A DNA stretch of 64,000 bases from Brenneria roseae subsp. roseae (GCF_003115845.1 NZ_KZ819037.1:42251-106250); one strand, 5' to 3'. Positions 49,274-59,304 are shown, counted from the stretch's first letter. A program made the numbers and translations. The notes: generated from the letters alone by a model not told the origin.

Positions 49274-49303
49274 ACTCTATTGCAGAGTACTCTATTATAG
49301 GGT
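49274..49303. promoter_or_regulatory. Two adjoining 15-bp operator-like repeats between primase and XRE genes
   Basis: ACTCTATTGCAGAGT (49274-49288) is a perfect palindrome of ACTCT arms, and ACTCTATTATAGGGT (49289-49303) is a near copy placed directly after it. The second contains a minus-strand TATAAT (49294-49299) suited to primase transcription. This looks like the binding site of the XRE protein encoded next to it. Confidence 0.6.
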
Positions 49304-49340
49304 ATTGCCAACTGAGTTATTTAAAACAGGGAGTAACATC

Positions 49341-49739
49341 ATGGCAGTGTTAACGACAAGACAGCTACAGCAGGCCATGAACACCAAAGACGAACAGTTT
49401 TTTAAGCAGCTTGGCGCAAGGATCGCGCAGGCGCGCAAAGAGCAGCAGCTAACACAAACGCAACTGGCGGAACAACTGGGGATTGCGCAGCAGACGATGG
49501 CGCATTATGAAGGCGGGAAGCTCAAGGTTTCGGCGGCGTTGCTGCCACAACTGGCGCAGATCCTGAACCTGTCGCTTGATGAACTGCTCGGATTACCCGC
49601 GCCCCGCAAGAGTGGCAAGCGTGGCCCGGCTTCACGGCTGGAACAGCAGATCGAGATCATCAGCCAGTTACCGCGCACAAAGCAGAAACTGGTTTCTGAG
49701 ATTTTAGATAATGTGATTGGCAAAGCAGAAGAGCATTAA
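49341..49739 (+). CDS. XRE-family transcriptional regulator
   Basis: This 132-residue protein starts MAVLTTRQLQQAMNTKDEQF (ATG 49341 with an AGGGAG site). The HTH_3 domain is ARIAQARKEQQLTQTQLAEQ through ILNLSLDELLGLP (residues ~25-90). The C-terminal helix (LEQQIEIISQLPRTKQKLVS) probably dimerises. It is divergent from the primase-helicase gene and likely represses it through the tandem 15-bp sites. Confidence 0.88.
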   Translation: MAVLTTRQLQQAMNTKDEQFFKQLGARIAQARKEQQLTQTQLAEQLGIAQQTMAHYEGGKLKVSAALLPQLAQILNLSLDELLGLPAPRKSGKRGPASRLEQQIEIISQLPRTKQKLVSEILDNVIGKAEEH

Positions 49740-49752
49740 ACAATAGCGCGAC

Positions 49753-49776
49753 TGCTACAGGGGGCAACCTGTAACA
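49753..49776. promoter_or_regulatory. Dyad in the symE leader
   Basis: TGCTACAGG (49753-49761) and CCTGTAACA (49768-49776) form an imperfect inverted repeat with a 6-nt spacer, 34-58 nt upstream of the symE ATG. In E. coli this area carries the antisense RNA SymR and LexA sites. No LexA box is evident here; the dyad could be an operator or part of such an RNA. Confidence 0.35.
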
Positions 49777-49810
49777 GCCGCTCACCACAACCAACTGGAA
49801 GGAGTTGACT

Positions 49811-50035
49811 ATGGCTGACACGCATTCTAAGTCAGACGACGCAGTAAATAAAGCAACCAAAACAGAACGTTACTACACGGTGGGATACGCCCCGCATAAC
49901 GGCAGGCCCAACCCGCCCTCCGCCATCAACCTTAAAGGCCGCTGGCTCGAAGAATGTGGCTTTATGACCGGGATGCCCGTGACCGTTACGGTGGAGCGGG
50001 GGAGGATTATTATTGAGACGCAGATTAATTTATAG
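49811..50035 (+). CDS. symE: SymE-family protein (type I toxin-like)
   Basis: This 74-residue protein starts MADTHSKSDDAVNKATK (ATG 49811 with AAGGAG 6 nt upstream; a TTG at 49805 overlaps that site). Its core is RYYTVGYAPHNGRPNPPSAI then LKGRWLEECGFMTGMPVTVTVERGRIII, matching SymE of E. coli well. A hairpin follows. A degenerate second copy of its 3' two-thirds is at 50548-50682. Confidence 0.85.
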   Translation: MADTHSKSDDAVNKATKTERYYTVGYAPHNGRPNPPSAINLKGRWLEECGFMTGMPVTVTVERGRIIIETQINL

Positions 50036-50057
50036 CGACTGACCTGAACATAAAATA

Positions 50058-50098
50058 AAAAACCGGAAGGATAGTATGATCGCTTCCGGCCTTTTATT
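50058..50098. terminator. Hairpin copy 2 of the symE/rhs cassettes
   Basis: CCGGAAG (50063-50069) and CTTCCGG (50083-50089), flanked by A's and T's, lies between symE and the convergent small exported gene. Confidence 0.75.
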
Positions 50099-50126
50099 TA
50101 CTTAATAATACTTATCTTTAAAATAA

Positions 50127-50492
50127 TCAGATACGAGGTTTACATTCATATTTTTGGTTCGGGTCACGTTTTAAACTTTTTTTCGTCAACCACTCCTTGG
50201 TGAACTCGTCGTTCGGCAATAATTCATTACCGTTATCAGACACCTTAATATTGAAAGCGCCATTGGAATACAGTGTGATAATGCGATTATCATCTTTTCC
50301 TTCCACAACATAAGCCGCATTCACAAAATCATAAAGCGCCTGTCCTGCCGGGCAAAACGTCAGGCTTTTGTTCAGGGAGCCTTTATCCTGATTAACAAAC
50401 ACCCCCTCAAGCCATTGCGGATCTTCCCCCATTGCAGCCAATGGCATATTCAACATGAACGGAACCACTAAAAACTTAATATATTTTTTCAT
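50127..50492 (-). CDS. Small exported protein of unknown function in the rhs array
   Basis: This 121-residue protein has a clear signal peptide (MKKYIKFLVVPFMLNMPLAA, cleavage near AMG-ED) and an AAGGAG ribosome site. The mature part has two cysteines (LTFCPAGQ and YECKPRI) that could form a periplasmic disulfide. I recognise no family. Its place between symE copies, where other cassettes hold an immunity gene, suggests an orphan periplasmic immunity protein or a small effector. Confidence 0.65.
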   Translation of the reverse strand: MKKYIKFLVVPFMLNMPLAAMGEDPQWLEGVFVNQDKGSLNKSLTFCPAGQALYDFVNAAYVVEGKDDNRIITLYSNGAFNIKVSDNGNELLPNDEFTKEWLTKKSLKRDPNQKYECKPRI

Positions 50493-50547
50493 AACAAACT
50501 CCTTTTTATAAATAACAACAACGTGATAAAAGCTATATTTTTATTCT

Positions 50548-50682
50548 GGCAGGCCCAACCCGCCCTCCGCCATCAACCTTAAAGCCCGCTGGCTCGAAGA
50601 GTGTGACTTTATGACCGGGATGCCCGTCACCGTCACGGTAGAGCGGGGCAGGATTATTATTGAGACGCAGATTAATTTGTAG
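50548..50682 (+). pseudogene. Degenerate symE copy (5' end missing)
   Basis: Starting at GGCAGGCCC the sequence matches the symE of 49811-50035 almost base for base to the stop. It codes RPNPPSAINLKARWLEECDF then MTGMPVTVTVERGRIIIETQ in frame. The start codon and first ~30 residues are absent, and GRWL/GF have changed to ARWL/DF. It is a duplicate left by cassette recombination. Confidence 0.85.
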
Positions 50683-50708
50683 CAACTGACCTGACCGCTA
50701 ATAAAGTA

Positions 50709-50746
50709 AAAAGCCGGAAGGATCGCGTGATCGCTTCCGGCTATTT
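50709..50746. terminator. Hairpin copy 3 of the symE/rhs cassettes
   Basis: AAGCCGGAAG (50711-50720) and CTTCCGGCT (50734-50742), with inner GATCGCGTGATC, is followed by T's. It lies between the symE remnant and the immunity gene at 50747. Confidence 0.75.
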
Positions 50747-51043
50747 TTATATTATTCTCAACGCTTCATTGATTTTATTTTTTAATTCTTTCAAGTTACA
50801 TGCTGATTCAGAATATATGGGGTTTTCCCAATCATAATCTTTAATTAAAACCGCATAGAATTTGCCATCAATTTCAAAAGAAGGTCGCCATCCAACATCT
50901 AGTATATATCCTTTCGGGAATTCAACCTGAAGCATATCCTCTTTCAATTCATCGATATAAATCCCTAATGGCTCTCCTTCCCTAATAGGAAAATCATCAA
51001 ACGTCACATTGCCACCTTTAACTGAAAAATCCATATCAATCAT
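50747..51043 (-). CDS. Probable immunity protein for the truncated Rhs toxin
   Basis: This acidic 98-residue protein ([20 protein letters not shown]...) overlaps the stop of the rhs frame by 4 nt and is visibly A/T-richer than the rhs core. Both are typical of polymorphic-toxin immunity genes. No family was recognised. Confidence 0.75.
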   Translation of the reverse strand: MIDMDFSVKGGNVTFDDFPIREGEPLGIYIDELKEDMLQVEFPKGYILDVGWRPSFEIDGKFYAVLIKDYDWENPIYSESACNLKELKNKINEALRII

Positions 51044-52977
51044 TTGATTAGCCTTTGATATTCTCGCTGTGAAATTGGATGCCCGTGAATTGTTCCACCG
51101 CTTTCTTCAACTCTTATCCACTGGCTAGCCTTACCTTCACTAGCACCAATTACTTCCCCCATATCCTGAACTTTCCATGACTTCCCATTTGTCACTGGCT
51201 GGCCATTTTTATACACAGAGCGTTCTAGCGATTCAATATCAGTACCTGGTTTATATTTAGCAGGTCCCGATTTCGTAGATTTTATTGTGTCTTTCCATGA
51301 AGAGTTCTTAGGCGCGACATGTTTATGTCCATGAGGAGTCCAGTTCGGTTCATCATCCTGTGGACACCCAACCAACCCCAGCGGGTCCACCCACTCCAGC
51401 GGATTATGCACATATCCCTGAGGTCGGATGCCCCCATCCAACCCAATCGGGTCCGGCGAAATATACTGCTGGATACCCTCTGCATCATAATAACGATGCC
51501 GGTTATAGTAAAGCCCCGTTTCCCTGTCATATATCTGACCCTGATAGCGCAGCTCGCAATACACTTCCTCATTCGCCGCATCGCCCAGATAGCCCCTCAC
51601 CGGGATGGGGGTTTTCTCCTCCCGATATCCGTCCCACAGTCCCTGCTCGCCCCGCCAGTGGATTTCTCCCTCTTCGCTGCAAAGCTCCCGCGCCGTACCC
51701 GCCACGTCCGTCACGATATAGTGCAGTTGCGTCGCCTCTCCTTTCGCCTCCACCTGCGCCAGCGGCCGGAAGCTCCCAGGCTCATACACCCACTGCACTT
51801 CCCGCGCCGCCGTACCGTCCGCCAGATAGTGCCGCTGCCCCGCCAGTTGGTCGCCATCCCAGCGATACTCCACCCGCGCCACCGTCCGGGACGTGGACAA
51901 CTGTCCATCACGCGCCTTGCTGATGCGGCGACCGAACGCGTCATAGCGGTAGCGCCAGCGTTCACCCTGCGGCAACAGTACCCGAATCAGCCGGTCCTGC
52001 GCATCCCACTCAAAATACGTCTCCCCTGGCCGGAACCCGGGCCGCTCTTCCCGTTTATACACCAGGCGGCCACAGTCGTCATAGCGGTAGGCCATGTGCC
52101 CGCGCCGTGTCACCCGCCCCGCCGCGTCATGGCGGGACAGCGACTGCACCACCGCGCCCTTCACGCTCAACGGCAGTTCACCCTGCGGCGCTATGCCCGC
52201 TATCTCGCACAGGTTCTGTTCGCTGTCGTAGCCGAACAACCGACCCTGCCGCCAGCGCCCGCTCCGACGCTCCGCCGTCACCTGACCCACCCCGTTCAGC
52301 CTGAACACCTGTTCGCCCCAGTGGCTGTCGCTGATACCCGTCAGCCGGTCCAGCGCGTCGTACTGATAACGGCGCTCCAGCACATCATTGACCCGACCGT
52401 CCGCCCCCTCCAGCGCCTGGCGACGCAGCAGCCCGGTATCGCCCCACTCGTGACGCAGCGCAAAGCCCGCGCCGTTGCTCCGCAGGCTTTCATCTCCGCT
52501 GTCCGTGTGGCTGAACGACAGCGCCTGGTGCCGCCCGATACCCAGCCCGCTCAGTCGGCCCGATGCCCATTGCAGATTCAGCGGCGCCAACAGCCCCTCC
52601 ACCATCGCCCGCCGACCGCTCTCATCGAACCCGTAGCGCCATGCCCGGCTCTGGCTGTTGGTGACGCCCGCGAACTCCGCCTCCGCGTTGTAGTGGTAGC
52701 GCACCGTCGCGCCCAGCGGGTCCGTCGCCTCCTCCAGATTGTCGAATGCGCCGTAACGGAACTGGTAGCGCTGGCCCAGCGCGTCCGTCACCGACGTCAG
52801 GTTGCCCTCCACGTCATAGCCGAAACACGTTTCCGTGCCGTCCTCGTAAATCACCTTCGACGGCGCTTCCCGCACGCCCTCATACTCCCAGCGCCGTACC
52901 TGCACGCCCTGTTCACGGGCGATATGCCGTTCCGTCAGGCGGTCATGCCCGGTAAGATGATTATTCGGGCGGAGCAA
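51040..52977 (-). CDS. 5'-truncated Rhs protein with distinct C-terminal toxin
   Basis: This 645-residue frame matches the C-terminal third of the full Rhs (53520-58364) from [14 protein letters not shown] onwards and lacks everything before it. Relative to that gene it also lacks 108 residues between two DESGR repeats. The core ends [20 protein letters not shown], then DPLGL. The tip of ~109 residues ([20 protein letters not shown] ... [15 protein letters not shown]) differs from the other Rhs tips. Without a native start it is an orphan tip cassette, expressed only by recombination into the full rhs or by internal initiation. Confidence 0.8.
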   Translation of the reverse strand: MLRPNNHLTGHDRLTERHIAREQGVQVRRWEYEGVREAPSKVIYEDGTETCFGYDVEGNLTSVTDALGQRYQFRYGAFDNLEEATDPLGATVRYHYNAEAEFAGVTNSQSRAWRYGFDESGRRAMVEGLLAPLNLQWASGRLSGLGIGRHQALSFSHTDSGDESLRSNGAGFALRHEWGDTGLLRRQALEGADGRVNDVLERRYQYDALDRLTGISDSHWGEQVFRLNGVGQVTAERRSGRWRQGRLFGYDSEQNLCEIAGIAPQGELPLSVKGAVVQSLSRHDAAGRVTRRGHMAYRYDDCGRLVYKREERPGFRPGETYFEWDAQDRLIRVLLPQGERWRYRYDAFGRRISKARDGQLSTSRTVARVEYRWDGDQLAGQRHYLADGTAAREVQWVYEPGSFRPLAQVEAKGEATQLHYIVTDVAGTARELCSEEGEIHWRGEQGLWDGYREEKTPIPVRGYLGDAANEEVYCELRYQGQIYDRETGLYYNRHRYYDAEGIQQYISPDPIGLDGGIRPQGYVHNPLEWVDPLGLVGCPQDDEPNWTPHGHKHVAPKNSSWKDTIKSTKSGPAKYKPGTDIESLERSVYKNGQPVTNGKSWKVQDMGEVIGASEGKASQWIRVEESGGTIHGHPISQREYQRLIK

Positions 52978-52995
52978 GAGGTTATGTTGGCGTAA
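52945..52995 (+). pseudogene. SymE 3'-end stub at the rhs breakpoint
   Basis: The + strand reads [16 protein letters not shown] then stop. This corresponds to the C-terminal end of the SymE core (compare IMPGCIVVTVQD in the copy at 43141). It starts exactly where the homology of the truncated rhs ends and is followed by hairpin copy 4. Confidence 0.55.
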
Positions 52996-53000
52996 TAATA

Positions 53001-53036
53001 AAAAACCGGAAGGATCATTAGATCTCTTCCGGTTAA
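53001..53036. terminator. Hairpin copy 4 of the symE/rhs cassettes
   Basis: AACCGGAAG (53004-53012) and CTTCCGGTT (53026-53034), with inner GATC-ATTA-GATC, lies just after the immunity gene stop at 53040 (minus strand). Confidence 0.7.
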
Positions 53037-53039
53037 GTT

Positions 53040-53501
53040 TTAACTTAACTCAAAAGTAATTTTTTCAATATAAAATTTTCCCTTATCCTCAGAATAATCA
53101 AGATCTATTAAACTCTTTAAATCACGAGATATAAAAAAAATATTATTATTTACTTTTTCACCGAACCTAAAATCATCCCTTAAAAACATCAATGATTCAA
53201 TCAAGAAAGCCCCACAGCATTTCCAGTCATCATCAATAAAAACATAATACTCCCCTTTACTTTCCATAATTTCACCCAATATTTTTTTTGTATCATCAGG
53301 GGAAACTCGAACCTTACTAACTTCATATCGCTCTTTAGGTTTTTTTAAAATAACATCATCCGTTTCTTCAAGAGATAGGAAACTAAGCTGTTCAACATCA
53401 ATTAAAAATAAAGAGGTGATTTTTTCTTTATAACCATTTAAAACGGACTTCCCATTACCTCGTCGGTAAATTAAATCCCGTTTGTATTGGTCTATAGCCA
53501 T
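53040..53501 (-). CDS. Probable immunity protein for the full-length Rhs toxin
   Basis: This 153-residue A/T-rich gene lies 18 nt downstream of the rhs stop. The protein ([20 protein letters not shown]...) is acidic in its second half and has no signal peptide, so it should act in the cytoplasm. The family is not recognised; assignment is by position and base composition. Confidence 0.75.
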   Translation of the reverse strand: MAIDQYKRDLIYRRGNGKSVLNGYKEKITSLFLIDVEQLSFLSLEETDDVILKKPKERYEVSKVRVSPDDTKKILGEIMESKGEYYVFIDDDWKCCGAFLIESLMFLRDDFRFGEKVNNNIFFISRDLKSLIDLDYSEDKGKFYIEKITFELS

Positions 53502-53519
53502 AACGCCTCCAATTAAAAT

Positions 53520-56500
53520 TTACTTATTTTTCTGTGGACATTTTTTATAATAAGCCTTGCCTTTCGGATTTTCTATTTTAGGTCGTCCATAGTCATTCAT
53601 ACGTGTTTCTCCTGTGTTTGGATCAACTTTTACCTTGCCTGCTTCCCAGTGAGGTTTATCGGGATGACTGACATCCATTGTTTGTTGTTGAACAGTTGCC
53701 TGCGTCATTCCGCCGCCTTTCGATTTAGGAACTTCATACCGATATTCCCACCCGGAAGCATTCTTAGACTGACTTATTGGCTGTTGGCTTGTCGGTATTT
53801 TGGCCTGACGCATTGCTTCACGACGAGCAGCACGAGATGTCACAAATGGATTAGCTTCACTACCCAGCGGTGGTGTTTTCGCCAACCCCAACGGATCGAT
53901 CCAAGTCAGAGGATTATGAACGTATGATTGTGGCCTTATCCCCCCATCCAACCCAATCGGATCCGGCGAAATATACTGCTGGATACCCTCTGCATCATAA
54001 TAACGATGCCGGTTATAGTAAAGCCCCGTTTCTCTGTCGTATATCTGCCCCTGGTAGCGCAGTTCGCAGTACACTTCCTCATTCGCCGCGTCGCCCAGAT
54101 AGCGCCTGATGGGAATGGGAATGCGCTCTTCCCGGTACCCGTCCCACAGTCCCTGCTCACCCCGCCAGTGAACGTCTCCCGCTTCGCTGCACAGTTCCCG
54201 CGCCGTGCCCGCCACGTCCGTCACGATATAGTGCAGTCGGGTCGCTTCTCCTTTCGCCTCCACCTGCGCCAGCGGCCGGAAGCTCCCCGGTTCGTATACC
54301 CACTGAACTTCCCGCGCCGCCGTGCCGTCCGCCAGCACCTGGCATTGCCCTGCAAGCTGGTCACCGTCCCAGCGGTAGTCCACCCGCGCTACCGCCTGCG
54401 CAGAAGGCAGTTGTCCTTCCCGCACCTTGCTGATGCGCCGGCCGAAGGCGTCATAGCGGTAACGCCAGCGCTCCCCCTGCGGCAACAGCACCCGCACCAA
54501 CCGGTCCTGCACATCCCATTCAAAGTAGGTTTCTTTAGGCCGGAAGCCGGGCCGCTCTTCCCGTTTATACACCAGCCGGCCACAGTCGTCATAGCGGTAC
54601 GTCGTATGGCCGCGCTGCGTTACCCGGCCTGCCGCGTCATAGCGGGACAGGGACTGCGGCACCGCGTCCTTCACGCTCAGCGGCAGTTCTCCCCGTGGCG
54701 CAATACTCGCTATCTCGCACAGGTTCTGTTCGCTATCGTAGCCGAACAGGCGGCCCTGCCGCCAGCGCCCGCTGCGCCGTTCCGCCGTCACCTGCCCCAC
54801 GCCGTTCAGCCGGAACGCCTGTTCGCCCCAGTGGCTGTCCGCTATCCCCGTTAGACGGTCCAGCGCGTCGTACTCGTAGCGCCGCTCCAGTACGTCGTTT
54901 ACCCGCCCGTCGCCATTGACCAGCGCCTGACGCCGCAGCAGCCCGGTATCGCCCCACTCCTGGCGCAGCGCAAAGCCCGCGCCGTTGCTGCGCAGGCTTT
55001 CATCTCCGCTGTCCGTGTGGCTGAACGACAGCGCCTGGTGCCGCCCGATACCCAGCCCGCTCAGTCGGCCCGATGCCCATTGCAGATTCAGCGGCGCCAG
55101 CAGCCCTTCCACCACCGCTCTCCGCCCGCTTTCGTCATAGCCGCTGCGGATTTCCTCGCCGTTCACCCGCTCCGACACCACCTGCCCCGCGCGATTGTAG
55201 GCGTACTCCACGCTGGCGTCCGCGTTGACTGCTTTGGTCAGTCGCCCCGCCAGGTCGTATTCCAGCGCCGTCACGCTCTCTTCCGCGCCGTCCGCCCCCA
55301 GCGTGCGCAGCGTCACCACCCGGCCTGTTGCGTCATGCTCGTAACACAGCTCGCTGCCGTCCGGTGCTTTCCGGCGGGTCAGCCTGCCCGCGACATCGTA
55401 ACCGTAGCGATACGTTCGCCCGTCATAATGCCGCTCCTCGTTCAGCCGTCCGCTCTCATCGAACTTGTAACGCCACTCCCGGTTCTGGCTGTTGGTGACG
55501 CCCGCGAACTCCGCCTCCGCGTTGTAGTGGTAGCGCACCGTCGCCCCCAGCGGGTCCGTTGCTTCCAGCAGATTGTCGAACGCCCCATAGTGGAACCGGT
55601 AGCGCTGGCCCAGCGCGTCCGTCACCGATGTCAGGTTGCCCTCCACGTCATAGCCGAAGCGTGTTTCCGTGCCGTCCTCGTAAGTCACCTTCGCCGGCGC
55701 TTCCCGCAACCCTTCGTATTCCCAGCGCCGCACCTGCACGCCCTGCGCGCGGGCGATATGCCGTTCCATCAGGCGGTCATGCTCGTCGTAGAAAAACCGC
55801 ACCACAGGCAGATGGTCGCGCTCGATGCCGCTCAGCAGCCCGCGCGCGTTATACCGGTAGCGCTGCAACACCCCGTCCGGCCCGATGATCGTCTCCAGTT
55901 GGCCCTGCGCCGTGTAGCTGTGCAGCCACTCGCGCCCTTCCGGATCGTTCACCTCAATCAGTTGCCCCTGCGCATTGCGCTGGTACTGCCAGACGCTGCC
56001 CAGCGGATCGGTATAGGCCAGCAGTTGTCCGTCATCGTCATATTCATAGCGGTGCACCGCACCGTCCGGCAACGTAACCGCCGTGACCTGTCCCCAGTCG
56101 TTGCGCTGGTATTCGGTACAGTTGCCCAGCGGATCTGTCTCGGCGATTAACTGATTGTTTTTCCATTCGTAGTGCGTTTCGCCGCCGTCCGCTTCCCGCC
56201 GGAAAAGAATGTTGTTGCGCTCGTCGCGCACAAAGGATGTAACGCCGCCAAAACCGTTGTGGTAATGCGTGGTCAGCGACGCGTCGTCATAGCTGAAATG
56301 CCCTGTCCAATAGCCTTCGGCGGCACGGCATAAGGTCGCCCGGCCTTTTTCATCGTAGTCATGCTCCACCCAGGTCTGTGCTAAATCAGACCAGCGCAGC
56401 AGCCAGCCTTCCGGCGAATAACGGTAATCAAAATTTCGGCCGTCGCCGGCCCGCACGCCGGTCAGATATCCTTGCCGATCGTAGGTATAGGTTGCCAGTT

Positions 56501-58364
56501 GGCGTACCGGCCGACGCTCTGCCGTACACAGGGTCAATGACGTAATGCGCTTGCGCTCTGTCTCCACATGAATCAGACATCCGTCCGGCAACGCCAACCA
56601 GCGCAACGTCCCCCGTTCCCACAGCAGCGAGACGCGGTTGCCCTGAGCATCTTCGATTGAAGTCAGAAAAAGCGTTTTTCCGCAGGAATGCCCGAAGCCA
56701 TAGCGCAGACCATTGCGATGACGCAGCACCAGCCGCCCTTGATGCCGCCCCAGTCGCCACACCGGGTTTGACGGCGAGCGGTTGTCTTCTCCCTCTTCCG
56801 GGCTGGCGAAGATGGCCTGATTAAATTCCCCGTCCAGCAGGGTAATGACGCCCTGCGACAGCGACAGGCGCATGTCCCATTCGCTGCGCCACAGCCGCCC
56901 CAGTAATCCGGGATAACGCTCTCCGCCGGAACGGTAATAGCGCTTTATGGCAACCGGCAGGCTGCCGTCGATAACCGCGTCCGTCCGCCAGTCCACCACA
57001 TACCCGGTCGCCACATCCACCGGGTCGTTCTTACATACGCTTTCCGTCGTACAAAGCTGCTCATCTTTCTGTTGCGCGCTATCCTTCGCTTTCGTATCCG
57101 CGTCAGTGGCTTCATCCTTACTTCTGCCCGCGTTGGTGTCCTCGGTTTTATTCTGCGCGCTCTTGCTATGCGCCGATCCGGATTTTCGCGTCACTACCTT
57201 GCCGATAAATTCAGTTATCTTTGACTCAATCTCCGTCAGGGCCGCATCGAATTTCTTCAGCAAATCATCCAGCGTTTTAATGATCCCAACGATGCTGTCT
57301 TTCATCATCGCGACCATCCAGCCGCCCTTGGATTGTGAGCCTGCCAGCATTTTTTTCAGCGCCGCGATAAGGTTTTGCAGCAATGCTTTCGCCTGAGCGC
57401 CATAATTGCGTAATTCGCCGCGCAATTTGGTCAGCCCTTTCACCAGATTGCCGTCGGATAGCCCGCGAATAACCCTGATAGCGAACTGTATCGCTTCCGG
57501 CGATCCCTCTTTCAACGCCCGGATAATGGCCCGGCCGCTGACTTTGAGCGCATCCCCCAGCCCCGGTATCACCCCGATGGCACACAGCGCCCCCTCGGCA
57601 ATGTGCAGCGTCTCGTTCAGTTTGGCGGGTTCTTTATACGAACGCCAACCCCACTCCCCTATCGCATACACATCCAGCGCCTGCCCCACCACCGGAATAA
57701 AACCCAGCGCAATTTCACAGACCAGCAACACGGCGGCGGACGTATCCTCACTCTTGTCCGCCACCTCTGCCGCCAACTGACTCTGATGAATTTTGTTGAT
57801 CGCCCGTTTCAGTTCGATACTGCCGGCATTGATTTTTTTATCCAGTTCCCAGAACCGGTCATATGCCTGCCGATATTCCGGCGGGATACCGCTGAAAATA
57901 CCCCCCAAAAAACCCGTATTGTCGATATCAACGGTGTTGTCGTCACTGTCATCCGCGTCATATTCCAGCAACCCTTGTTTGTGTAACAGCAAAAACAGCG
58001 TGAAATACTCCCCCGCCAACACCGCATAATCCGGACTGGCCTGCAATACCGGGTTATTCTCCACTGTTTCCCTGGGCTGAAACTCGTCGTCCCCCTCATC
58101 CAGCAATACTTCATAGCCGTTGCATCCCATATCAAAGATATGGCACAGGCCGTTGGCGTCCGTCTTGCCGTGGATTTCCGTGCCGTTGCTGTCGATCAAC
58201 ACGAACGGCGCGTTGGGCACCGGCCGGCCGGAATCATAGTAATAATGGATGATGACCTCGCAGCCGCAAGCAGAGCAGCCGCCGGAGATTTTGTTGTCGG
58301 TGGAGAAATTTTTTGCCGCCGCTTCCTCGCTGGTCATCAGCGCGGCCTGTTTGTCCTGATTCAT
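53520..58364 (-). CDS. rhs: Full-length Rhs effector with polymorphic C-terminal toxin
   Basis: This 1614-residue type VI secretion-associated Rhs has a short N-terminal Cys-rich segment ([17 protein letters not shown]). A helical region with two hydrophobic stretches follows ([35 protein letters not shown]; ~215-280), then a low-complexity linker (~395-435). The DUF6531 start is [15 protein letters not shown], with many YD repeats behind it. The core ends [20 protein letters not shown] then DPLGLA, the self-cleavage region. The last ~119 residues form the toxin ([20 protein letters not shown] ... HWEAG ... YGRPK). No PAAR domain is fused; that function is in the separate 61872 gene. Confidence 0.93.
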   Translation of the reverse strand: MNQDKQAALMTSEEAAAKNFSTDNKISGGCSACGCEVIIHYYYDSGRPVPNAPFVLIDSNGTEIHGKTDANGLCHIFDMGCNGYEVLLDEGDDEFQPRETVENNPVLQASPDYAVLAGEYFTLFLLLHKQGLLEYDADDSDDNTVDIDNTGFLGGIFSGIPPEYRQAYDRFWELDKKINAGSIELKRAINKIHQSQLAAEVADKSEDTSAAVLLVCEIALGFIPVVGQALDVYAIGEWGWRSYKEPAKLNETLHIAEGALCAIGVIPGLGDALKVSGRAIIRALKEGSPEAIQFAIRVIRGLSDGNLVKGLTKLRGELRNYGAQAKALLQNLIAALKKMLAGSQSKGGWMVAMMKDSIVGIIKTLDDLLKKFDAALTEIESKITEFIGKVVTRKSGSAHSKSAQNKTEDTNAGRSKDEATDADTKAKDSAQQKDEQLCTTESVCKNDPVDVATGYVVDWRTDAVIDGSLPVAIKRYYRSGGERYPGLLGRLWRSEWDMRLSLSQGVITLLDGEFNQAIFASPEEGEDNRSPSNPVWRLGRHQGRLVLRHRNGLRYGFGHSCGKTLFLTSIEDAQGNRVSLLWERGTLRWLALPDGCLIHVETERKRITSLTLCTAERRPVRQLATYTYDRQGYLTGVRAGDGRNFDYRYSPEGWLLRWSDLAQTWVEHDYDEKGRATLCRAAEGYWTGHFSYDDASLTTHYHNGFGGVTSFVRDERNNILFRREADGGETHYEWKNNQLIAETDPLGNCTEYQRNDWGQVTAVTLPDGAVHRYEYDDDGQLLAYTDPLGSVWQYQRNAQGQLIEVNDPEGREWLHSYTAQGQLETIIGPDGVLQRYRYNARGLLSGIERDHLPVVRFFYDEHDRLMERHIARAQGVQVRRWEYEGLREAPAKVTYEDGTETRFGYDVEGNLTSVTDALGQRYRFHYGAFDNLLEATDPLGATVRYHYNAEAEFAGVTNSQNREWRYKFDESGRLNEERHYDGRTYRYGYDVAGRLTRRKAPDGSELCYEHDATGRVVTLRTLGADGAEESVTALEYDLAGRLTKAVNADASVEYAYNRAGQVVSERVNGEEIRSGYDESGRRAVVEGLLAPLNLQWASGRLSGLGIGRHQALSFSHTDSGDESLRSNGAGFALRQEWGDTGLLRRQALVNGDGRVNDVLERRYEYDALDRLTGIADSHWGEQAFRLNGVGQVTAERRSGRWRQGRLFGYDSEQNLCEIASIAPRGELPLSVKDAVPQSLSRYDAAGRVTQRGHTTYRYDDCGRLVYKREERPGFRPKETYFEWDVQDRLVRVLLPQGERWRYRYDAFGRRISKVREGQLPSAQAVARVDYRWDGDQLAGQCQVLADGTAAREVQWVYEPGSFRPLAQVEAKGEATRLHYIVTDVAGTARELCSEAGDVHWRGEQGLWDGYREERIPIPIRRYLGDAANEEVYCELRYQGQIYDRETGLYYNRHRYYDAEGIQQYISPDPIGLDGGIRPQSYVHNPLTWIDPLGLAKTPPLGSEANPFVTSRAARREAMRQAKIPTSQQPISQSKNASGWEYRYEVPKSKGGGMTQATVQQQTMDVSHPDKPHWEAGKVKVDPNTGETRMNDYGRPKIENPKGKAYYKKCPQKNK

Positions 58365-58377
58365 GGTTCGCTTCCCG

Positions 58378-59304
58378 CTATGCTTTTTCGTTGTCCAGTT
58401 GCGCCAGTGCCGCCCGATACAAACGATCCATGCGGCTCTCCATTCCCATCATCTCCGGCTCGGCAAACACGGCTTCGGCCCAAGGCTGGCGCACGAAATC
58501 AGATTCCATTTCCGTCGCCAGGCTGAGATAGCGCACAATATCCCGGTCGTTGTCAAAGCCATGCCGTCGCGCCTGTTCAACCTGCCGTTGAGTAAAATCC
58601 AGCAACGCCGGTTCATCGATCTCCCGCCAGCGGATATGATGCGCCCGCAGGTGCGCCATATACTCGTTCAGCACGCCCCGCTCCGACGGCTCGATAATCG
58701 CCTGCCATTGCCGCTGGCTGAGATGCTGCGGCGCGCGGCCGGACAGGTCGTGCGTCTGGCGTTCGGTCAGCGTCAGCGTTTGTACGCTTCCTGAGGGCGC
58801 GATAGCGCAAAACGTCTTTACCGGCCCGAACAGCGCGCAGGCTTCCCGCGCATCGCTGGCTTCCAACAGACTCGACGTCACCAGCCAGTCGCTGATACGT
58901 AATATGACGTTTTCCTCTTTCGGGGTAGCTACCCAACTCCATTCGCGCAGATGTTTCATCAATTCCGTTAACTGCTGGAGCGGGCTATACGCCTGCATAA
59001 ACCATTCAAGCTGTATCGCAATGCCCCAGCCGTCCTGAACCAGCAGATATTCACGCAGTTGCGACCAATTAACGCTGTGGACAGGAATGCAGTAAGGCGA
59101 TACCGAAGCATGAATACGCCCGGTTTCGCCCCAGTACAGACGGGTTTGTTCCAGGCTGCCGCCCCAGCGCTCCGCTAACCAGGGAACAGCGTCATTCAGC
59201 GCTGCCTCGGCAAGCATGAAACAACCTCCTTGCGCGATGCGCGCCTGCCACCCGCTTTCATCTTCTTCCGATGTGCGGGACAGAAAAGAACTCGACTCGC
59301 TCAT
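58378..59304 (-). CDS. DUF4123 adaptor/chaperone (second of two)
   Basis: This 308-residue DUF4123-type protein contains [34 protein letters not shown] and [17 protein letters not shown]4123 proteins load toxins onto VgrG or PAAR. It lies 13 nt upstream of rhs and overlaps the preceding DUF4123 gene by 4 nt, so it is the best candidate chaperone for that Rhs. Confidence 0.75.
   Translation of the reverse strand: MSESSSFLSRTSEEDESGWQARIAQGGCFMLAEAALNDAVPWLAERWGGSLEQTRLYWGETGRIHASVSPYCIPVHSVNWSQLREYLLVQDGWGIAIQLEWFMQAYSPLQQLTELMKHLREWSWVATPKEENVILRISDWLVTSSLLEASDAREACALFGPVKTFCAIAPSGSVQTLTLTERQTHDLSGRAPQHLSQRQWQAIIEPSERGVLNEYMAHLRAHHIRWREIDEPALLDFTQRQVEQARRHGFDNDRDIVRYLSLATEMESDFVRQPWAEAVFAEPEMMGMESRMDRLYRAALAQLDNEKA

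Larger units (their letters stand above)
44059..49740. mobile_element. Putative integrative element with ParDE, tyrosine recombinase, primase-helicase and XRE regulator
   Basis: The block separates a decapitated rhs tip (44058) from the symE at 49811. It carries parE-parD, a tyrosine recombinase and a 971-residue CHC2/Toprim/ATPase protein on the minus strand, plus an XRE repressor on the plus strand behind a divergent operator. The left part (44059-44700) is very GC-rich and noncoding, with one A/T-rich palindrome. The right boundary is guessed at the XRE stop. I did not find clear direct-repeat ends, so the limits are approximate. Confidence 0.55.

Noticed and set aside
51319..52995. Long plus-strand frame (558 codons) antisense to the truncated rhs
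   Set aside because: It mirrors the GC-rich rhs core on the opposite strand and has no family resemblance; only its last 17 codons coincide with a symE stub.
43434..53036. Repeated hairpins as a CRISPR array
   Set aside because: The four hairpins are kilobases apart and each ends a gene cassette; there is no regular spacer structure.
55017..56150. 377-codon plus-strand frame antisense to the full rhs
   Set aside because: It is the same mirror frame as in the truncated rhs, caused by codon bias of the YD repeats.
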